Numbered from the stretch's first letter, positions 35,879 to 44,517 are shown. The stretch is 64,000 nucleotides of DNA from Microvirga pakistanensis (GCF_004458765.1 NZ_SPJX01000645.1:1-64000); one strand, 5' to 3'. Numbers and translations: made by a program. Notes: a model not told the origin generated them from the sequence alone.

Positions 35879-36976
35879 TCAGACGACGAGGCTTGTTTCC
35901 GGGTCGATCAAGTGCATGTGGTTCATGTCGGCCACGAGCTTGATCGGCTTGCCGGGTGACGCCTGGGTCGAGGGCTCGAGGCAGGCGATCACCGTCGTGC
36001 CATCGAGATTGCAGTGGACGAGGGTCTCCGCACCCATAGGCTCGACGACGTCAACGGGAAGCTCCAGGGGCGCCATTCCGGACTGCGGTTCGCCGGATGG
36101 TTCGCTGATGTGCTCCGGTCGGATACCAAAGGTCATCATCCTGCCGACGAATGGTCCGTAGCGGTCGGTGCGCGCCAGCGGAACCGCCAGCCGACAGCGA
36201 TTGCCGATGGACAGATACAGGGAACCGTTGCTCTCCTCGACCCGTGCAGGAACGAAATTCATGCCGGGGCTACCCACGAAGCCTGCAACGAACAGGCTCT
36301 TTGGCGCGTGATAGAGCTCCTGCGGAGGCCCGATCTGCTCGATGCGGCCGCCGTTCATCACCACCACGCGGTCCGCAAGCGTCATCGCCTCCACCTGATC
36401 ATGCGTCACATAGATGGTCGTGGTGTTCACGCGCTGGTGCAGTTTCTTGATCTCCGTCCGCATTTGCACACGCAGTTTGGCGTCCAGATTCGACAGCGGC
36501 TCGTCAAAGAGGAAGACCTTGGGATCGCGCACGAGGGCGCGCCCCATGGCGACCCGCTGGCGCTGCCCGCCTGACAGGGCCTTGGGGCGCCGATCGAGAA
36601 GATTTGTGATGCCGAGGATGTCCGCTGCGTGTTTGACTCGGGCCTGGATCTCCGATTTCGGTACATGCCGCAGCTTGAGACCAAAGCCCATGTTCTCGGC
36701 AACCGTCATGTGGGGATAGAGCGCATAGTTCTGGAACACCATCGCGATGTCACGGTTCCAGGGCGGCACGCTGCTCACCGGCCGGCTGTCGATGTAGATT
36801 TCGCCTGACGAGATCTCCTCCAACCCTGCGAGCATGCGAAGGGTCGTGGATTTCCCGCAACCTGATGGCCCGACGAGCACCACGAATTCGTGGTCGGCGA
36901 TCTCCAGGTTGATATTGTGCACCACCTGAACCAGCTCGTATCGTTTGACCACGTTGCGGAGCGAAACCTGCGCCAT
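35879..36976 (-). CDS. MalK/UgpC-type sugar ABC transporter ATP-binding protein
   Basis: A 365-residue ATPase: Walker A GPSGCGKST, Q-loop FQNYALYPHMTVAEN, signature LSGGQRQRVAMGRALVRDPK, Walker B VFLFDEPLSNLDAKLRVQM, and a C-terminal TOBE-type regulatory domain from about residue 240 (FGIRPEHI). The class energises CUT1 importers. It follows the two permease genes by 81 bases on the same strand. Confidence 0.92.
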   Translation of the reverse strand: MAQVSLRNVVKRYELVQVVHNINLEIADHEFVVLVGPSGCGKSTTLRMLAGLEEISSGEIYIDSRPVSSVPPWNRDIAMVFQNYALYPHMTVAENMGFGLKLRHVPKSEIQARVKHAADILGITNLLDRRPKALSGGQRQRVAMGRALVRDPKVFLFDEPLSNLDAKLRVQMRTEIKKLHQRVNTTTIYVTHDQVEAMTLADRVVVMNGGRIEQIGPPQELYHAPKSLFVAGFVGSPGMNFVPARVEESNGSLYLSIGNRCRLAVPLARTDRYGPFVGRMMTFGIRPEHISEPSGEPQSGMAPLELPVDVVEPMGAETLVHCNLDGTTVIACLEPSTQASPGKPIKLVADMNHMHLIDPETSLVV

Positions 36977-37057
36977 GTTGCTTCCCTGCTTGGATGAGGC
37001 GGCGAATGCCGGTTGAGATGTCCGCTCTAGCGGCGGATTTGGCTAGATGCTTCGAAG

Positions 37058-38056
37058 TTACTGCTTGTTGCGCGAGATGAGAACGAAAGAGAGAACGCTC
37101 AGCAGCATCGTTGCCGCCAGGAGCACGAAGGCGCTGGCGGCTCCTTCGTTCACCGCCAGTCCGGTGAAGGCCTTCTTATAGGTGAGAAAGCTCAGGAGCT
37201 CAGTTTCGACGCCGGGGCCTCCCTTCGTCAGAACATAGATCAGATCGTAGGTCCGGATCTCGTTGATCATCTGAATGATGAGCACGATCGCCGCCACAGG
37301 TCGCAGCATGGGCAGAGTGATGTAGATGAATTGTTGCCACGAGCGCGCGCCGTCGATCGCCGCTGCCTCGTAGGGCTCCTTCGGCAAAGCAGCGAGACCT
37401 GCGGTAAGGATCAAGGCGACGAACGAAACCTGCTGCCACACATCAATGAACGCAACGGTCCAGAAAGCGTAGTCCGGAGATCCCAGCCAGTCCACGCCGG
37501 TGCCGCCGAGGCTGCGGATGACCTCGTTCACGATACCGAGATTGGGCTGAAGCAGAAGCCTCCAGATCAACCCGACGCTGACCGGCGAGATCGCAAGGGG
37601 AACGGCCAGGATCATGAAGTAAATGGAGCGGCCCGTGTAGACGCGGTTCAACAGCAGGGCGACCCCGAGACCCAGCAGGAACTCGGCGAGCACCGTCACG
37701 GCCGTGTATTGCAGGGTCAAGATCAGCGAATGCCAGACATAGGGATCATTGAGAACCCTGACGTAGTTCGCCAGTCCAACGAGAGGAAGGACCTTTTGGT
37801 TGACGAGGGTATAGGGTGAGAAGGAAAGAACGAACGAGTAGATCAGCGGGATGCCGATGGTCAGCCCAAGTAGAAGAAGGCCCGGGAGTGCAAATAGCCA
37901 GCCAATCAGGCGCCAGCGATCCACCCGTTTGAAGTCTCCGTTCCGTGGCTTTCGATGATGCTGTTGGATGGAGGTACTGGGGGTTTCCGGCGCGGTGCTG
38001 TCGAGGTCCCCCGTCACCGCTACCCGTTCGATGGCATGGGAAAGATCAGTCTTCAT
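37058..38056 (-). CDS. MalF-type sugar ABC transporter permease
   Basis: A 332-residue protein with a cytoplasmic N-terminal extension of about 45 residues and six transmembrane helices (first RLIGWLFALPGLLLLGLTIG). The EAA coupling loop is EPYEAAAIDGARSWQQFIYI. The start at 38056 makes an ATGA overlap with the upstream permease stop. The same frame stays open much further upstream, but that part is antisense-like shadow of the neighbouring permease and is not coding. Confidence 0.92.
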   Translation of the reverse strand: MKTDLSHAIERVAVTGDLDSTAPETPSTSIQQHHRKPRNGDFKRVDRWRLIGWLFALPGLLLLGLTIGIPLIYSFVLSFSPYTLVNQKVLPLVGLANYVRVLNDPYVWHSLILTLQYTAVTVLAEFLLGLGVALLLNRVYTGRSIYFMILAVPLAISPVSVGLIWRLLLQPNLGIVNEVIRSLGGTGVDWLGSPDYAFWTVAFIDVWQQVSFVALILTAGLAALPKEPYEAAAIDGARSWQQFIYITLPMLRPVAAIVLIIQMINEIRTYDLIYVLTKGGPGVETELLSFLTYKKAFTGLAVNEGAASAFVLLAATMLLSVLSFVLISRNKQ

Positions 38057-38850
38057 TTCACAGCCCCGAAGGTTAGACCGCTCACGATGAAGCGCTGGGC
38101 ATAGCGAGCGATGATGGCGAGGGGAATGACGGCGAGCACCACCCCCGCCGAAACATCCGCAATGCGAATGCCGTTCTGCGTCTGAAGGGCGGCGAGGGAT
38201 ACCGGCACGGTCGCCGTGGCGGGGCCCGTCAGGATCAGTGCGAAGATGAATTCGTTCCATGCCATGATGAAACCGAGAATGCCGGCCGATGCGAGTCCGG
38301 GCAGCGAGACGGGGATCACGACACGCCAGAAGGCTGTCCAGGGATTGGCCCCGTCGATCATGGCTGCCCACTCCAGTTCGACTGGGATGCCCTCGAAGAA
38401 GCCCATCAGGATCCATGTCAGGAATGGCAGGTTGAGCGCTGCGTATACGATCATGAGACCGAAGATCGAGTTCGTCAGACCCAGTGATCGAAAGATGGTG
38501 AAGGTGGGCAGCACCAGCACGATTGCCGGAAGCATCTGTGTCGCAAGAACGAGGAATCGCCCCAGATTTCCGCCTGTGCGATAGCGGGCGAAGGCAAAGC
38601 CCGTCGCGGCCGCGAAAGGAAGGGCAATCAAGGTTGCGCCCAGCGAGACGATCAAGCTGCGGAGAAGGGAGTTGCCGAAATTTCGACGGTTCAGGAGAGC
38701 GGCGAAATTGTCGAGTGTGAAGCCCGGCATCAGGCTTGAGCTGTAGGACATCGACTCGGGCACGAAGCTGGTGCGGATGATCCACAGGATAGGCAACAGG
38801 ATATAGGCCGAGAACGCGATCAGTCCGACGTGAACCCAGACGCGCTTCAT
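38053..38850 (-). CDS. MalG-type sugar ABC transporter permease
   Basis: A 265-residue protein with six transmembrane helices and the coupling loop PVELEWAAMIDGANPWTAFW. First gene of the operon permease-permease-ATPase, with operator O8 about 60 bases upstream. With the MalE-type protein at 32243 it completes a CUT1 importer. Confidence 0.92.
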   Translation of the reverse strand: MKRVWVHVGLIAFSAYILLPILWIIRTSFVPESMSYSSSLMPGFTLDNFAALLNRRNFGNSLLRSLIVSLGATLIALPFAAATGFAFARYRTGGNLGRFLVLATQMLPAIVLVLPTFTIFRSLGLTNSIFGLMIVYAALNLPFLTWILMGFFEGIPVELEWAAMIDGANPWTAFWRVVIPVSLPGLASAGILGFIMAWNEFIFALILTGPATATVPVSLAALQTQNGIRIADVSAGVVLAVIPLAIIARYAQRFIVSGLTFGAVK

Positions 38851-38912
38851 GCAGTGATCCTCTTCTCGTTGAGAGAGCTGCCCGGCCAGAAGAGCAACAG
38901 GCTAACCGAGTC

Positions 38913-38926
38913 ATCTGACGTCTGAT
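38913..38926. promoter_or_regulatory. Candidate GntR operator O8, upstream of the permease operon
   Basis: ATCTGACGTCTGAT is the exact reverse complement of O6. It lies in the gap between the HAD phosphatase gene (3' end at 38960) and the permease start at 38850, followed by CAGAAAAAG. Confidence 0.6.
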
Positions 38927-38959
38927 CAGAAAAAGCCGACAGCCCTTTCTTGTCAAGCG

Positions 38960-39610
38960 CTACCCTGTTGCGATCTTGGCACTTTCTATCGAGCATCCGG
39001 CGAGTAGAGTGTCGACCGCTTTTCGGCGCGTATCCAGATTATTCTCATGATCAGCGATGAAGGTAACCTGCAGCCCCGCCGCCATGGCCGACATCAGCCC
39101 GCTTTGGCTGTCCTCTACAGCCATGACGGCGGTGGGTTTAAGTCCAAGGCGAAGGCAGGCTTCACGATAAGGCGTCGGATCGGGTTTGCCGACGGGAACA
39201 TCGTCGCGGCTGATGGAGAATTCGAGCAGTTGCGCGACGCCTAGCGCCGCGAGATTGGCGTCGACGACGCGGCGTTCGGAATTCGACACGCAGACTTGAC
39301 GGATTCCGGCTTGGTGAAGTCTGTGCATCGCCTCGATCACGAAGGGTCGCGGAACCAGAGTCGAGGCGGATTCCACGTAAGCATCGAGAATCTCGGCAAG
39401 CCATGTCTCGAATGTGAGCGCAGCCGGGAAGCGAGGCCTCAGGGTATCCCAGACCCAATGCATGTCACGTCCCAGGAACCTATCCCCGGGATCCTGGCTG
39501 AGATCGACCCCGTAGCGGGCGGATACCGCGATGAGGCAGACGAGATGCAGAGGCTCACTGTCGATCAGCGTGCCATCGATATCCCACGCCACGGCCTTGA
39601 TCTCGGTCAT
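38960..39610 (-). CDS. HAD-family sugar phosphatase/phosphomutase-like
   Basis: A 216-residue HAD hydrolase of the beta-phosphoglucomutase-like subgroup. Motif I is WDIDGTLIDSEP (nucleophile Asp10, acid Asp12), the cap domain follows, motif III is in VGKPDPTPY and motif IV in AVEDSQSGLMSA. It likely dephosphorylates a sugar phosphate. Its start overlaps the FGGY kinase stop (ATGA). Confidence 0.87.
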   Translation of the reverse strand: MTEIKAVAWDIDGTLIDSEPLHLVCLIAVSARYGVDLSQDPGDRFLGRDMHWVWDTLRPRFPAALTFETWLAEILDAYVESASTLVPRPFVIEAMHRLHQAGIRQVCVSNSERRVVDANLAALGVAQLLEFSISRDDVPVGKPDPTPYREACLRLGLKPTAVMAVEDSQSGLMSAMAAGLQVTFIADHENNLDTRRKAVDTLLAGCSIESAKIATG

Positions 39611-41100
39611 GAGCGGTTCCTCGCAAAGAATGGTTTCAGTGTTCGATAGAGTTCGCGGAAATTGTCATAGGCTCGGTCGTAGATCGGACCGTTCGCAGGA
39701 TTCGGCAGGATCTCAGGGCCGAGCGGGATGAGGCGTCCGATCTCGCTCCAGCCGTAGGGCAGACCGGCCCCCATGCCTGCCACCCAGGCGGCTCCGAGGC
39801 ATGAGCCGTGGCTTGCCTGCAGGGTCTGGACCGGCTTCTGGATGACGTCGGCCATGATCTGCATCCACACCCGGCTCGTGCTGCCGCCATCGGAGACCAT
39901 GACGCGGCGTGAGGAGAGGCCGATCTCTTCAAGCACCTCCAGATGATGACGGAAGCCGAAGGCGACGCTTTCGAGCAGCGCGCGCCAAAAGTGCCCCTGG
40001 CCATGTCCGAGGCTGACGCCGGTGAAAGTGCCGCGCGCGAGCGGATCATGAATGGGGGTCTTCTCGCCAAGGAAATAGGGCAGGCAGAGAATGCCGTCGC
40101 TCCCTGCGGGAATCTGCGCTGCCAGCGTGTCGAGCTCGGCATGCGGCCTTACAACTGTGCCGGGGCGCAGAAGATCCGCAAGCCAGTTCAGTGCCGACCC
40201 CGAGGCCGCCATACACCCGTTGGGAGCATAAAGCCCAGGCACCAGATGATAGTCCAGGAACAGCCGTGGATCAGGGTGGAGTTGATCCGCCACGACGACG
40301 ATGTCGCCTGCGCCTCCGAATTTCAGCAGCACATCGCCCGGTGCAGAGAGTCCACTGGCGAGGGCCGAAGCGATGTGGTCCGCGGCACCCCCGAAGACCG
40401 GCAGCCCCTCTGGCAATCCCGTTGCGGCTGCAGCCTCGCGTGTCACTGGGCCGAGACGAGCATGCGAGACGGTCTTCGGCGGGATGGCGCAGCGGGGAAT
40501 GTGGCCCAGCGCCACGAGATCATCCTCGATTTCGTGGCTGGCGAGATCAACGAAGCCGGCCTCGAGCGCCCAGTTCTGCTCGACGGCACGGATGCCGGTG
40601 AGTTTCCAGTTTATGTAGTCGTACGAACCGAACACCGTCGCGATGCGACGGAAGACGTCCGGCTCATGGCGCTCGATCCAACGAAGCTTCGTGGCGACGA
40701 GCTGCTGATTGATGCCGTTCCCGGTGCGACGGGTGAAAGCCAGGGCATCCACTTCCGACGCGAGCTCGTCGACCTCCGCGCTGCAGCGTCCGTCACTCTG
40801 CTGAATGCTCGGACGCAGAACGTTGCCGGAATCGTCGAGCAGAACCACAGCGGGCAGCATGCCGGTGACGCAGATTCCCACTAGCGAATGACGGGCATGA
40901 GGAACCGTCTCCATCACCTCCCGCAGCACAGCGCAGGCATTGTCCCACCACTCCGCCGGGTTCTCCTCGGCCCAGCCCGGATGTGGGGAGCTGAGATGGG
41001 TGAGCCGGGAAGCCGTTGACACGATCCGATCCGGCATCTCGATGACGGCCGCAATCGTCGATGTTGTGCCGATATCGAGACCTATGACATGCGCGGTCAT
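39607..41100 (-). CDS. FGGY-family carbohydrate kinase
   Basis: A 497-residue kinase of the xylulokinase/gluconokinase superfamily: VIGLDIGTTSTIAAVIE at the N-terminus, GWAEENPAEWW, the metal and substrate loop near GGAADHIASALASG, and the FGGY signature-like region VMVSDGGSTSRVWMQIMADV. The substrate (a ketopentose, polyol or sugar acid) cannot be told. Member of the operon DeoR - BtpA - FGGY - HAD. Confidence 0.88.
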   Translation of the reverse strand: MTAHVIGLDIGTTSTIAAVIEMPDRIVSTASRLTHLSSPHPGWAEENPAEWWDNACAVLREVMETVPHARHSLVGICVTGMLPAVVLLDDSGNVLRPSIQQSDGRCSAEVDELASEVDALAFTRRTGNGINQQLVATKLRWIERHEPDVFRRIATVFGSYDYINWKLTGIRAVEQNWALEAGFVDLASHEIEDDLVALGHIPRCAIPPKTVSHARLGPVTREAAAATGLPEGLPVFGGAADHIASALASGLSAPGDVLLKFGGAGDIVVVADQLHPDPRLFLDYHLVPGLYAPNGCMAASGSALNWLADLLRPGTVVRPHAELDTLAAQIPAGSDGILCLPYFLGEKTPIHDPLARGTFTGVSLGHGQGHFWRALLESVAFGFRHHLEVLEEIGLSSRRVMVSDGGSTSRVWMQIMADVIQKPVQTLQASHGSCLGAAWVAGMGAGLPYGWSEIGRLIPLGPEILPNPANGPIYDRAYDNFRELYRTLKPFFARNRS

Positions 41101-41126
41101 CGAACACGCTCCCCGTTTCGCCAGGA

Positions 41127-41927
41127 TCAGCTCAGGCTCTCGACGACATCCATGAAGCGCTTGACCCTGTCGCCGTCGACGGGGTTCCAGGTGATGCCAT
41201 CGATCTTGAAGTGAGTGCCGATAATGCAGCCGTCCGCGACGCTCATCACGTTGCGCACGTTGTCGATGCGTACACCCGTGTTGGCAAAGAGCGGCACGTC
41301 GGGCAGAGCTTCGCGCACTTTGTGCAGATCGGAGGCATCCGCGGGCTGTCCCGTCAGAGGACCGGAGACGAGGATGGCGTCTGCGATGCTGGAGAAGACC
41401 GCGCTCTTGGCGCGCAGCTCAATCGGACGGGTGTCGAGAGAGGCCGCAAATTCCGCATTGATGTTGTAGAGAAGCTTCAGATCCGGCCGTCCGAGATTGC
41501 GGCGCAGACGGACGGCTTCGGCTCCCTTCGGCTCCCAGAGGCCCATATCGGAAGCGAACAGGCCCGTGAAGATTTCGCGCACGAAGGATGCGCCTGTGGT
41601 GCAGCCGATGGCGACGCTGGCGCACGGATCCCATAGATAATTGACCCCGAACGGGACCTTGAGCATCGGCTTGATGGCCGCAACGACCGCAGTCATCGCT
41701 GCTACGCCTTCAGGCGGAGCCTTGAACTGATAGGGCCGGTCATTCTCGTTACCGAACATGATGGCATGCACGCCACCGGCTTGGAGCTTCTCGACATCCT
41801 TGGCGACATTCTCGATCAGCCGGTCCATGCCGCCTTCCGCGTCGTAGAGAGGCGTGCCGGGCAGCGCACCGATATGCGCCATGGCAATGACGGCCTTCTT
41901 GCGGGAGGCGAAGAAGTCAAACGGCAT
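41127..41927 (-). CDS. BtpA/SgcQ-family protein
   Basis: A 266-residue protein matching the BtpA/SgcQ family: VIAMAHIGALPGTPLYDAEG, HAIMFGNENDRPY, PFGVNYLWDPCASVAIG, ILVSGPLTGQPAD and LFANTGVRIDNVRNVMSVAD. The fold is a TIM barrel; the family occurs in carbohydrate operons (sgc in E. coli) and in cyanobacterial photosystem assembly (BtpA), but its reaction here is unknown. It sits between the DeoR and FGGY genes. Confidence 0.88.
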   Translation of the reverse strand: MPFDFFASRKKAVIAMAHIGALPGTPLYDAEGGMDRLIENVAKDVEKLQAGGVHAIMFGNENDRPYQFKAPPEGVAAMTAVVAAIKPMLKVPFGVNYLWDPCASVAIGCTTGASFVREIFTGLFASDMGLWEPKGAEAVRLRRNLGRPDLKLLYNINAEFAASLDTRPIELRAKSAVFSSIADAILVSGPLTGQPADASDLHKVREALPDVPLFANTGVRIDNVRNVMSVADGCIIGTHFKIDGITWNPVDGDRVKRFMDVVESLS

Positions 41928-41932
41928 GGTAG

Positions 41933-42784
41933 TTATCCTTGTTGTGAGGCGGAACCGCCGGAAGAGGAGGGAGCGTCGACGATCACCACTTCGACTTTCG
42001 CGGCGTGAAGAGCATCGAGAAGGTTGGGCTGAGGAGCCCGGTCGGTAACGAGAGCGTCGATGGCGGAAAGATCGCAGATGCGCGCGAGCGAGCGGCGCTC
42101 GAACTTGGAGCTATCGCACAGCACCACGATCCGCTCTGCGCAATTCATCAGAGCGAGCTTCACCTGAGTGTCTTCGGGGGAGTAATCGTAGAGACCTGAG
42201 GGCGATAGACCCGACACGCCGATGAATGCGCAGTCGAGCCCGAAATGCCGGAGCTGCTCGACCGCGCTCGGCCCGATTGCAGACATCTCCGGGCCACGTA
42301 CCAGGCCACCGATTACATAGACCGCATTGCCGCCACTGCCGAGCCGCAAGGCGGCGCGCAGGTTGTTGGTGACGATCCGCAGATCGCTGCGATCGGCGAT
42401 CTTTTCAGCCAGAGCGAGTGTCGAGCTGCCGACATCGAGGCCGATGGTCTCATTGGGACTGATCAGCCCTGCCGCCGCCGCTGCGATCGATGCCTTTGCG
42501 TCCGCGTTGCGAGAGCGCCGGTGATCGAAGCTCGGCTCCTCGGCATCGAAGGCTTCTTGCGAGGCATCGCTAGGCGCGACAGCACCGCCATGGGTGCGGA
42601 TCAGCAATCCACGCTTCTCAAGATCGAGCAGATCCCGCCGGATCGTCATATCCGAGACACCAAGCTCGGATGCGATGCTGCTGACAGACATGTAGCCCGT
42701 CCGCTGGACGGCTTTCGCAATCTTGTCCCGACGGATGGTGCTCGGGACGCGGGAATCGCTCTCATGCATGCGCGAGGTCGCCAT
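41933..42784 (-). CDS. DeoR-family transcriptional regulator
   Basis: A 283-residue repressor with an N-terminal DeoR helix-turn-helix (TIRRDKIAKAVQRTGYMSVS, VSDMTIRRDLLDLEKRGLLI, RTHGGAV) and a C-terminal sugar-phosphate-sensing domain (ETIGLDVGSSTLALAEKI, VIGGLVRGPEMSAIG, LCDSSKFE). It heads the operon and is divergent from the SDR gene; the repeats in the divergent gap are likely its operators. Confidence 0.9.
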   Translation of the reverse strand: MATSRMHESDSRVPSTIRRDKIAKAVQRTGYMSVSSIASELGVSDMTIRRDLLDLEKRGLLIRTHGGAVAPSDASQEAFDAEEPSFDHRRSRNADAKASIAAAAAGLISPNETIGLDVGSSTLALAEKIADRSDLRIVTNNLRAALRLGSGGNAVYVIGGLVRGPEMSAIGPSAVEQLRHFGLDCAFIGVSGLSPSGLYDYSPEDTQVKLALMNCAERIVVLCDSSKFERRSLARICDLSAIDALVTDRAPQPNLLDALHAAKVEVVIVDAPSSSGGSASQQG

Positions 42785-42838
42785 GGCTTTCTGTCACTGG
42801 ATTTGTTTGATCGAATTCAACCATCGATCCCGGGTTAG

Positions 42839-42886
42839 ATCAACATAAAAGTTGATTTATGTTCGATGCTGTTTAACATTGAACAT
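42839..42886. promoter_or_regulatory. Candidate DeoR operators in the divergent gap
   Basis: Two inverted repeats lie between the DeoR and SDR genes: ATCAAC-N6-GTTGAT (42839-42856) and ATGTTC-N16-GAACAT (42859-42886). The half-sites ATGTT and AACAT recur at 42859, 42876 and 42882. DeoR-type regulators commonly bind such repeated AT-rich half-sites. Confidence 0.5.
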
Positions 42887-42917
42887 AGTAATGCAGGATC
42901 AGCTTGTGGGGTGTAAC

Positions 42918-43697
42918 ATGGCTTCTGTTTTCGACCTCGATGGTCGGCGCGCGCTGGTGACCGGAGGCGCCTCCGGGATCGGGGCAGCGATCTGCAAGGC
43001 CTTGTCGCGGGCCGGTGTCCAGGTGGCGGTTTCGGATCTGGACGCGGGTAGGGCGCAGGCGCTCGCCGAGACGCTGCCCGGACAGGCGTTCGGAATCGGT
43101 ATGGACGTCCGCAGCCGCTCCTCCGTGGAGGAGGGGTTTCAGGCCGCTCTGGAGGCGCTTGGCGGCATCGACATTCTGGTGGCGAATGCCGGTGTGTCCT
43201 CGATGCGCGCTGCCGTCGACCTCACGGATCAGGACTGGGACTACAATTTCGATGTGAACGCTCGAGGAGTGTTTCTGACCAATCAGATTGCCTGTCGATA
43301 TTTCGTAGAACGTAAACGCGGCGTGATCGTCAATACGGCATCGATGGCGGCCAAGATCGGCGCTCCCCTCCTGGCACACTACTCTGCCAGCAAGTTTGCG
43401 GTGCTCGGCTGGACTCAAGCACTCGCGCGGGAGATGGCACCGCACGGCATCCGCGTGAACGCCGTCTGCCCTGGCTTTGTCCGCACCTCCATGCAGGAGC
43501 GGGAGATCGCCTGGGAGGCATCCTTGCGCAACATGACCTCAGAGGCGGTTCTTGCTGAATATGTGTCGCTGACACCACTGGGGCGCATCGAAGAACCTGA
43601 AGATGTTGCGGATGTCGTGTTGTTCCTCGCATCCGATGCGTCGCGCTTCATGACAGGCCAGGGAGTCAATGTGACGGGCGGCGCCCGCATGGACTAG
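42918..43697 (+). CDS. Short-chain dehydrogenase/reductase
   Basis: A 259-residue classical SDR: cofactor motif TGGASGIGAA near residue 14, NAG motif in VANAGVSSM, the catalytic Ser in TASMAAKIGAP, and YSASK with catalytic Tyr and Lys. The C-terminal MTGQGVNVTGG is usual for the family. It likely oxidises a polyol or sugar for the DeoR-controlled pathway. The start at 42918 places the first beta strand normally; ATG 42891 is possible. Confidence 0.9.
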   Translation: MASVFDLDGRRALVTGGASGIGAAICKALSRAGVQVAVSDLDAGRAQALAETLPGQAFGIGMDVRSRSSVEEGFQAALEALGGIDILVANAGVSSMRAAVDLTDQDWDYNFDVNARGVFLTNQIACRYFVERKRGVIVNTASMAAKIGAPLLAHYSASKFAVLGWTQALAREMAPHGIRVNAVCPGFVRTSMQEREIAWEASLRNMTSEAVLAEYVSLTPLGRIEEPEDVADVVLFLASDASRFMTGQGVNVTGGARMD

Positions 43698-43719
43698 ACA
43701 TCGGCAAAGGTCATGCTGG

Positions 43720-43960
43720 AGGAGCGGGTGCTGAGAGTGTTGGCACGGGTCATAATCGCCAAGCACCTCGATGATCCCGGGGGTTGCCGCAGGCGACCGC
43801 GGTCTCCGTTTCATCGCGCAGGGCAGCCAAGCGGGTGATCTTGTCCTTCTCCTCGTCGAGATGCGCCTTGATGATGTCGTGCGCCCCGCCGCAGTACCGG
43901 CCGGGGCATTCCTTTCCTTCAGGAGATCGAGTGCTGTGCCGGGAAGCATCCGCATCTCTT
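43720..43960 (-). pseudogene. MerR-family-like C-terminal remnant with frameshift
   Basis: Minus-strand sequence CPGRYCGGAHDIIKAHLDEE and DKITRLAALRDETETAVACG resembles the coiled-coil and cysteine-containing C-terminal part of metal- or redox-sensing MerR proteins. After a C-run near 43776-43780 the continuation IIEVLGDYDPCQH is in another frame. The N-terminal DNA-binding part is absent. Family call is by eye and could be wrong; the fragmentation is clear. Confidence 0.4.
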
Positions 43961-43989
43961 TTCCGTTGCAGGGACGTAAGAGACCTGAC

Positions 43990-44019
43990 CTCTACGAATT
44001 CAAGTGAAGTTGAGGTCAA
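43990..44019 (-). promoter_or_regulatory. MerR-type promoter with 19-bp spacer
   Basis: On the minus strand TTGACC (44019-44014) and TAGAGG (44-base region's left end, about 43994-43989) are 19 bases apart, with the dyad-like CTCAA-CTTCA-CTTGA in the spacer. Overlong spacers with an internal dyad are the mark of MerR-family promoters. It lies just before the broken MerR gene on the plus strand, its presumed regulator. Confidence 0.5.
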
Positions 44020-44028
44020 GCATGGTGG

Positions 44029-44517
44029 ATGTGGGATATTGCCGAGCTCTCGCAGCGCGCTCCAGGGTTCCGGCATCGACTCTGCAGTTTCACGGTTTTA
44101 CGAGGAAAATGGCCTGATCCGCTCCATCGGCTGTCGAGGGCTGCGGCGGATGTTCGATCCAGGCGTTCTGGTCCAGTTGTCGCTGATCACACTTGGACGC
44201 ATAGCCGGGTTTCCCCTGGACGAGATCAAACGCATGTTCGGCCCTGACGGCCGCCCCACCATGGATCGGGGACAGCTTTCTGCCAAAGCCGATGAACTCG
44301 ACCGCACGGTCAAGCACTTGTCTACACTCCGTGATGGCTTGCGTCATGCTGGCGTCTGTCCCGCATCAACCATATGGAGCGCCCGACATTGCAGCGGTTG
44401 CTCGACGTGGCCGCTGCCCGCGGCAGCCGGCCTTCGCGGAGGCGATCCGTCACAGCATCTTCTCGGGACGGACGACCGGACGTTCGTAGCGGGCATGTGA
44501 CTTTCCAGCTTGGCTGA
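44029..44517 (+). pseudogene. MerR-family regulator broken by two frameshifts
   Basis: Three frames together give a MerR protein: MWDIAELSQR in the first; SRFYEENGLIRSIGCRGLRR, LVQLSLITLGRIAGFPLDEI and SAKADELDRTVKHLSTLRDG in the second; NHMERPTLQRLLDVAAARGS in the third. The first shift follows about ten surplus bases near 44056-44066, inside the helix-turn-helix; the second is a one-base change near 44371. Either alone would destroy the protein, so the gene is dead unless the assembly is wrong. Confidence 0.8.

Noticed and set aside
38057..38956. Upstream extension of the MalF-type permease to a 632-residue protein
   Set aside because: The added part has no membrane helices and overlaps the MalG-type gene in another frame; the ATG at 38056 gives a proper ATGA overlap.
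43539..43955. 138-codon minus-strand frame as an intact protein
   Set aside because: Only its middle resembles a MerR C-terminus and only after a frameshift; the rest is antisense to the SDR gene.
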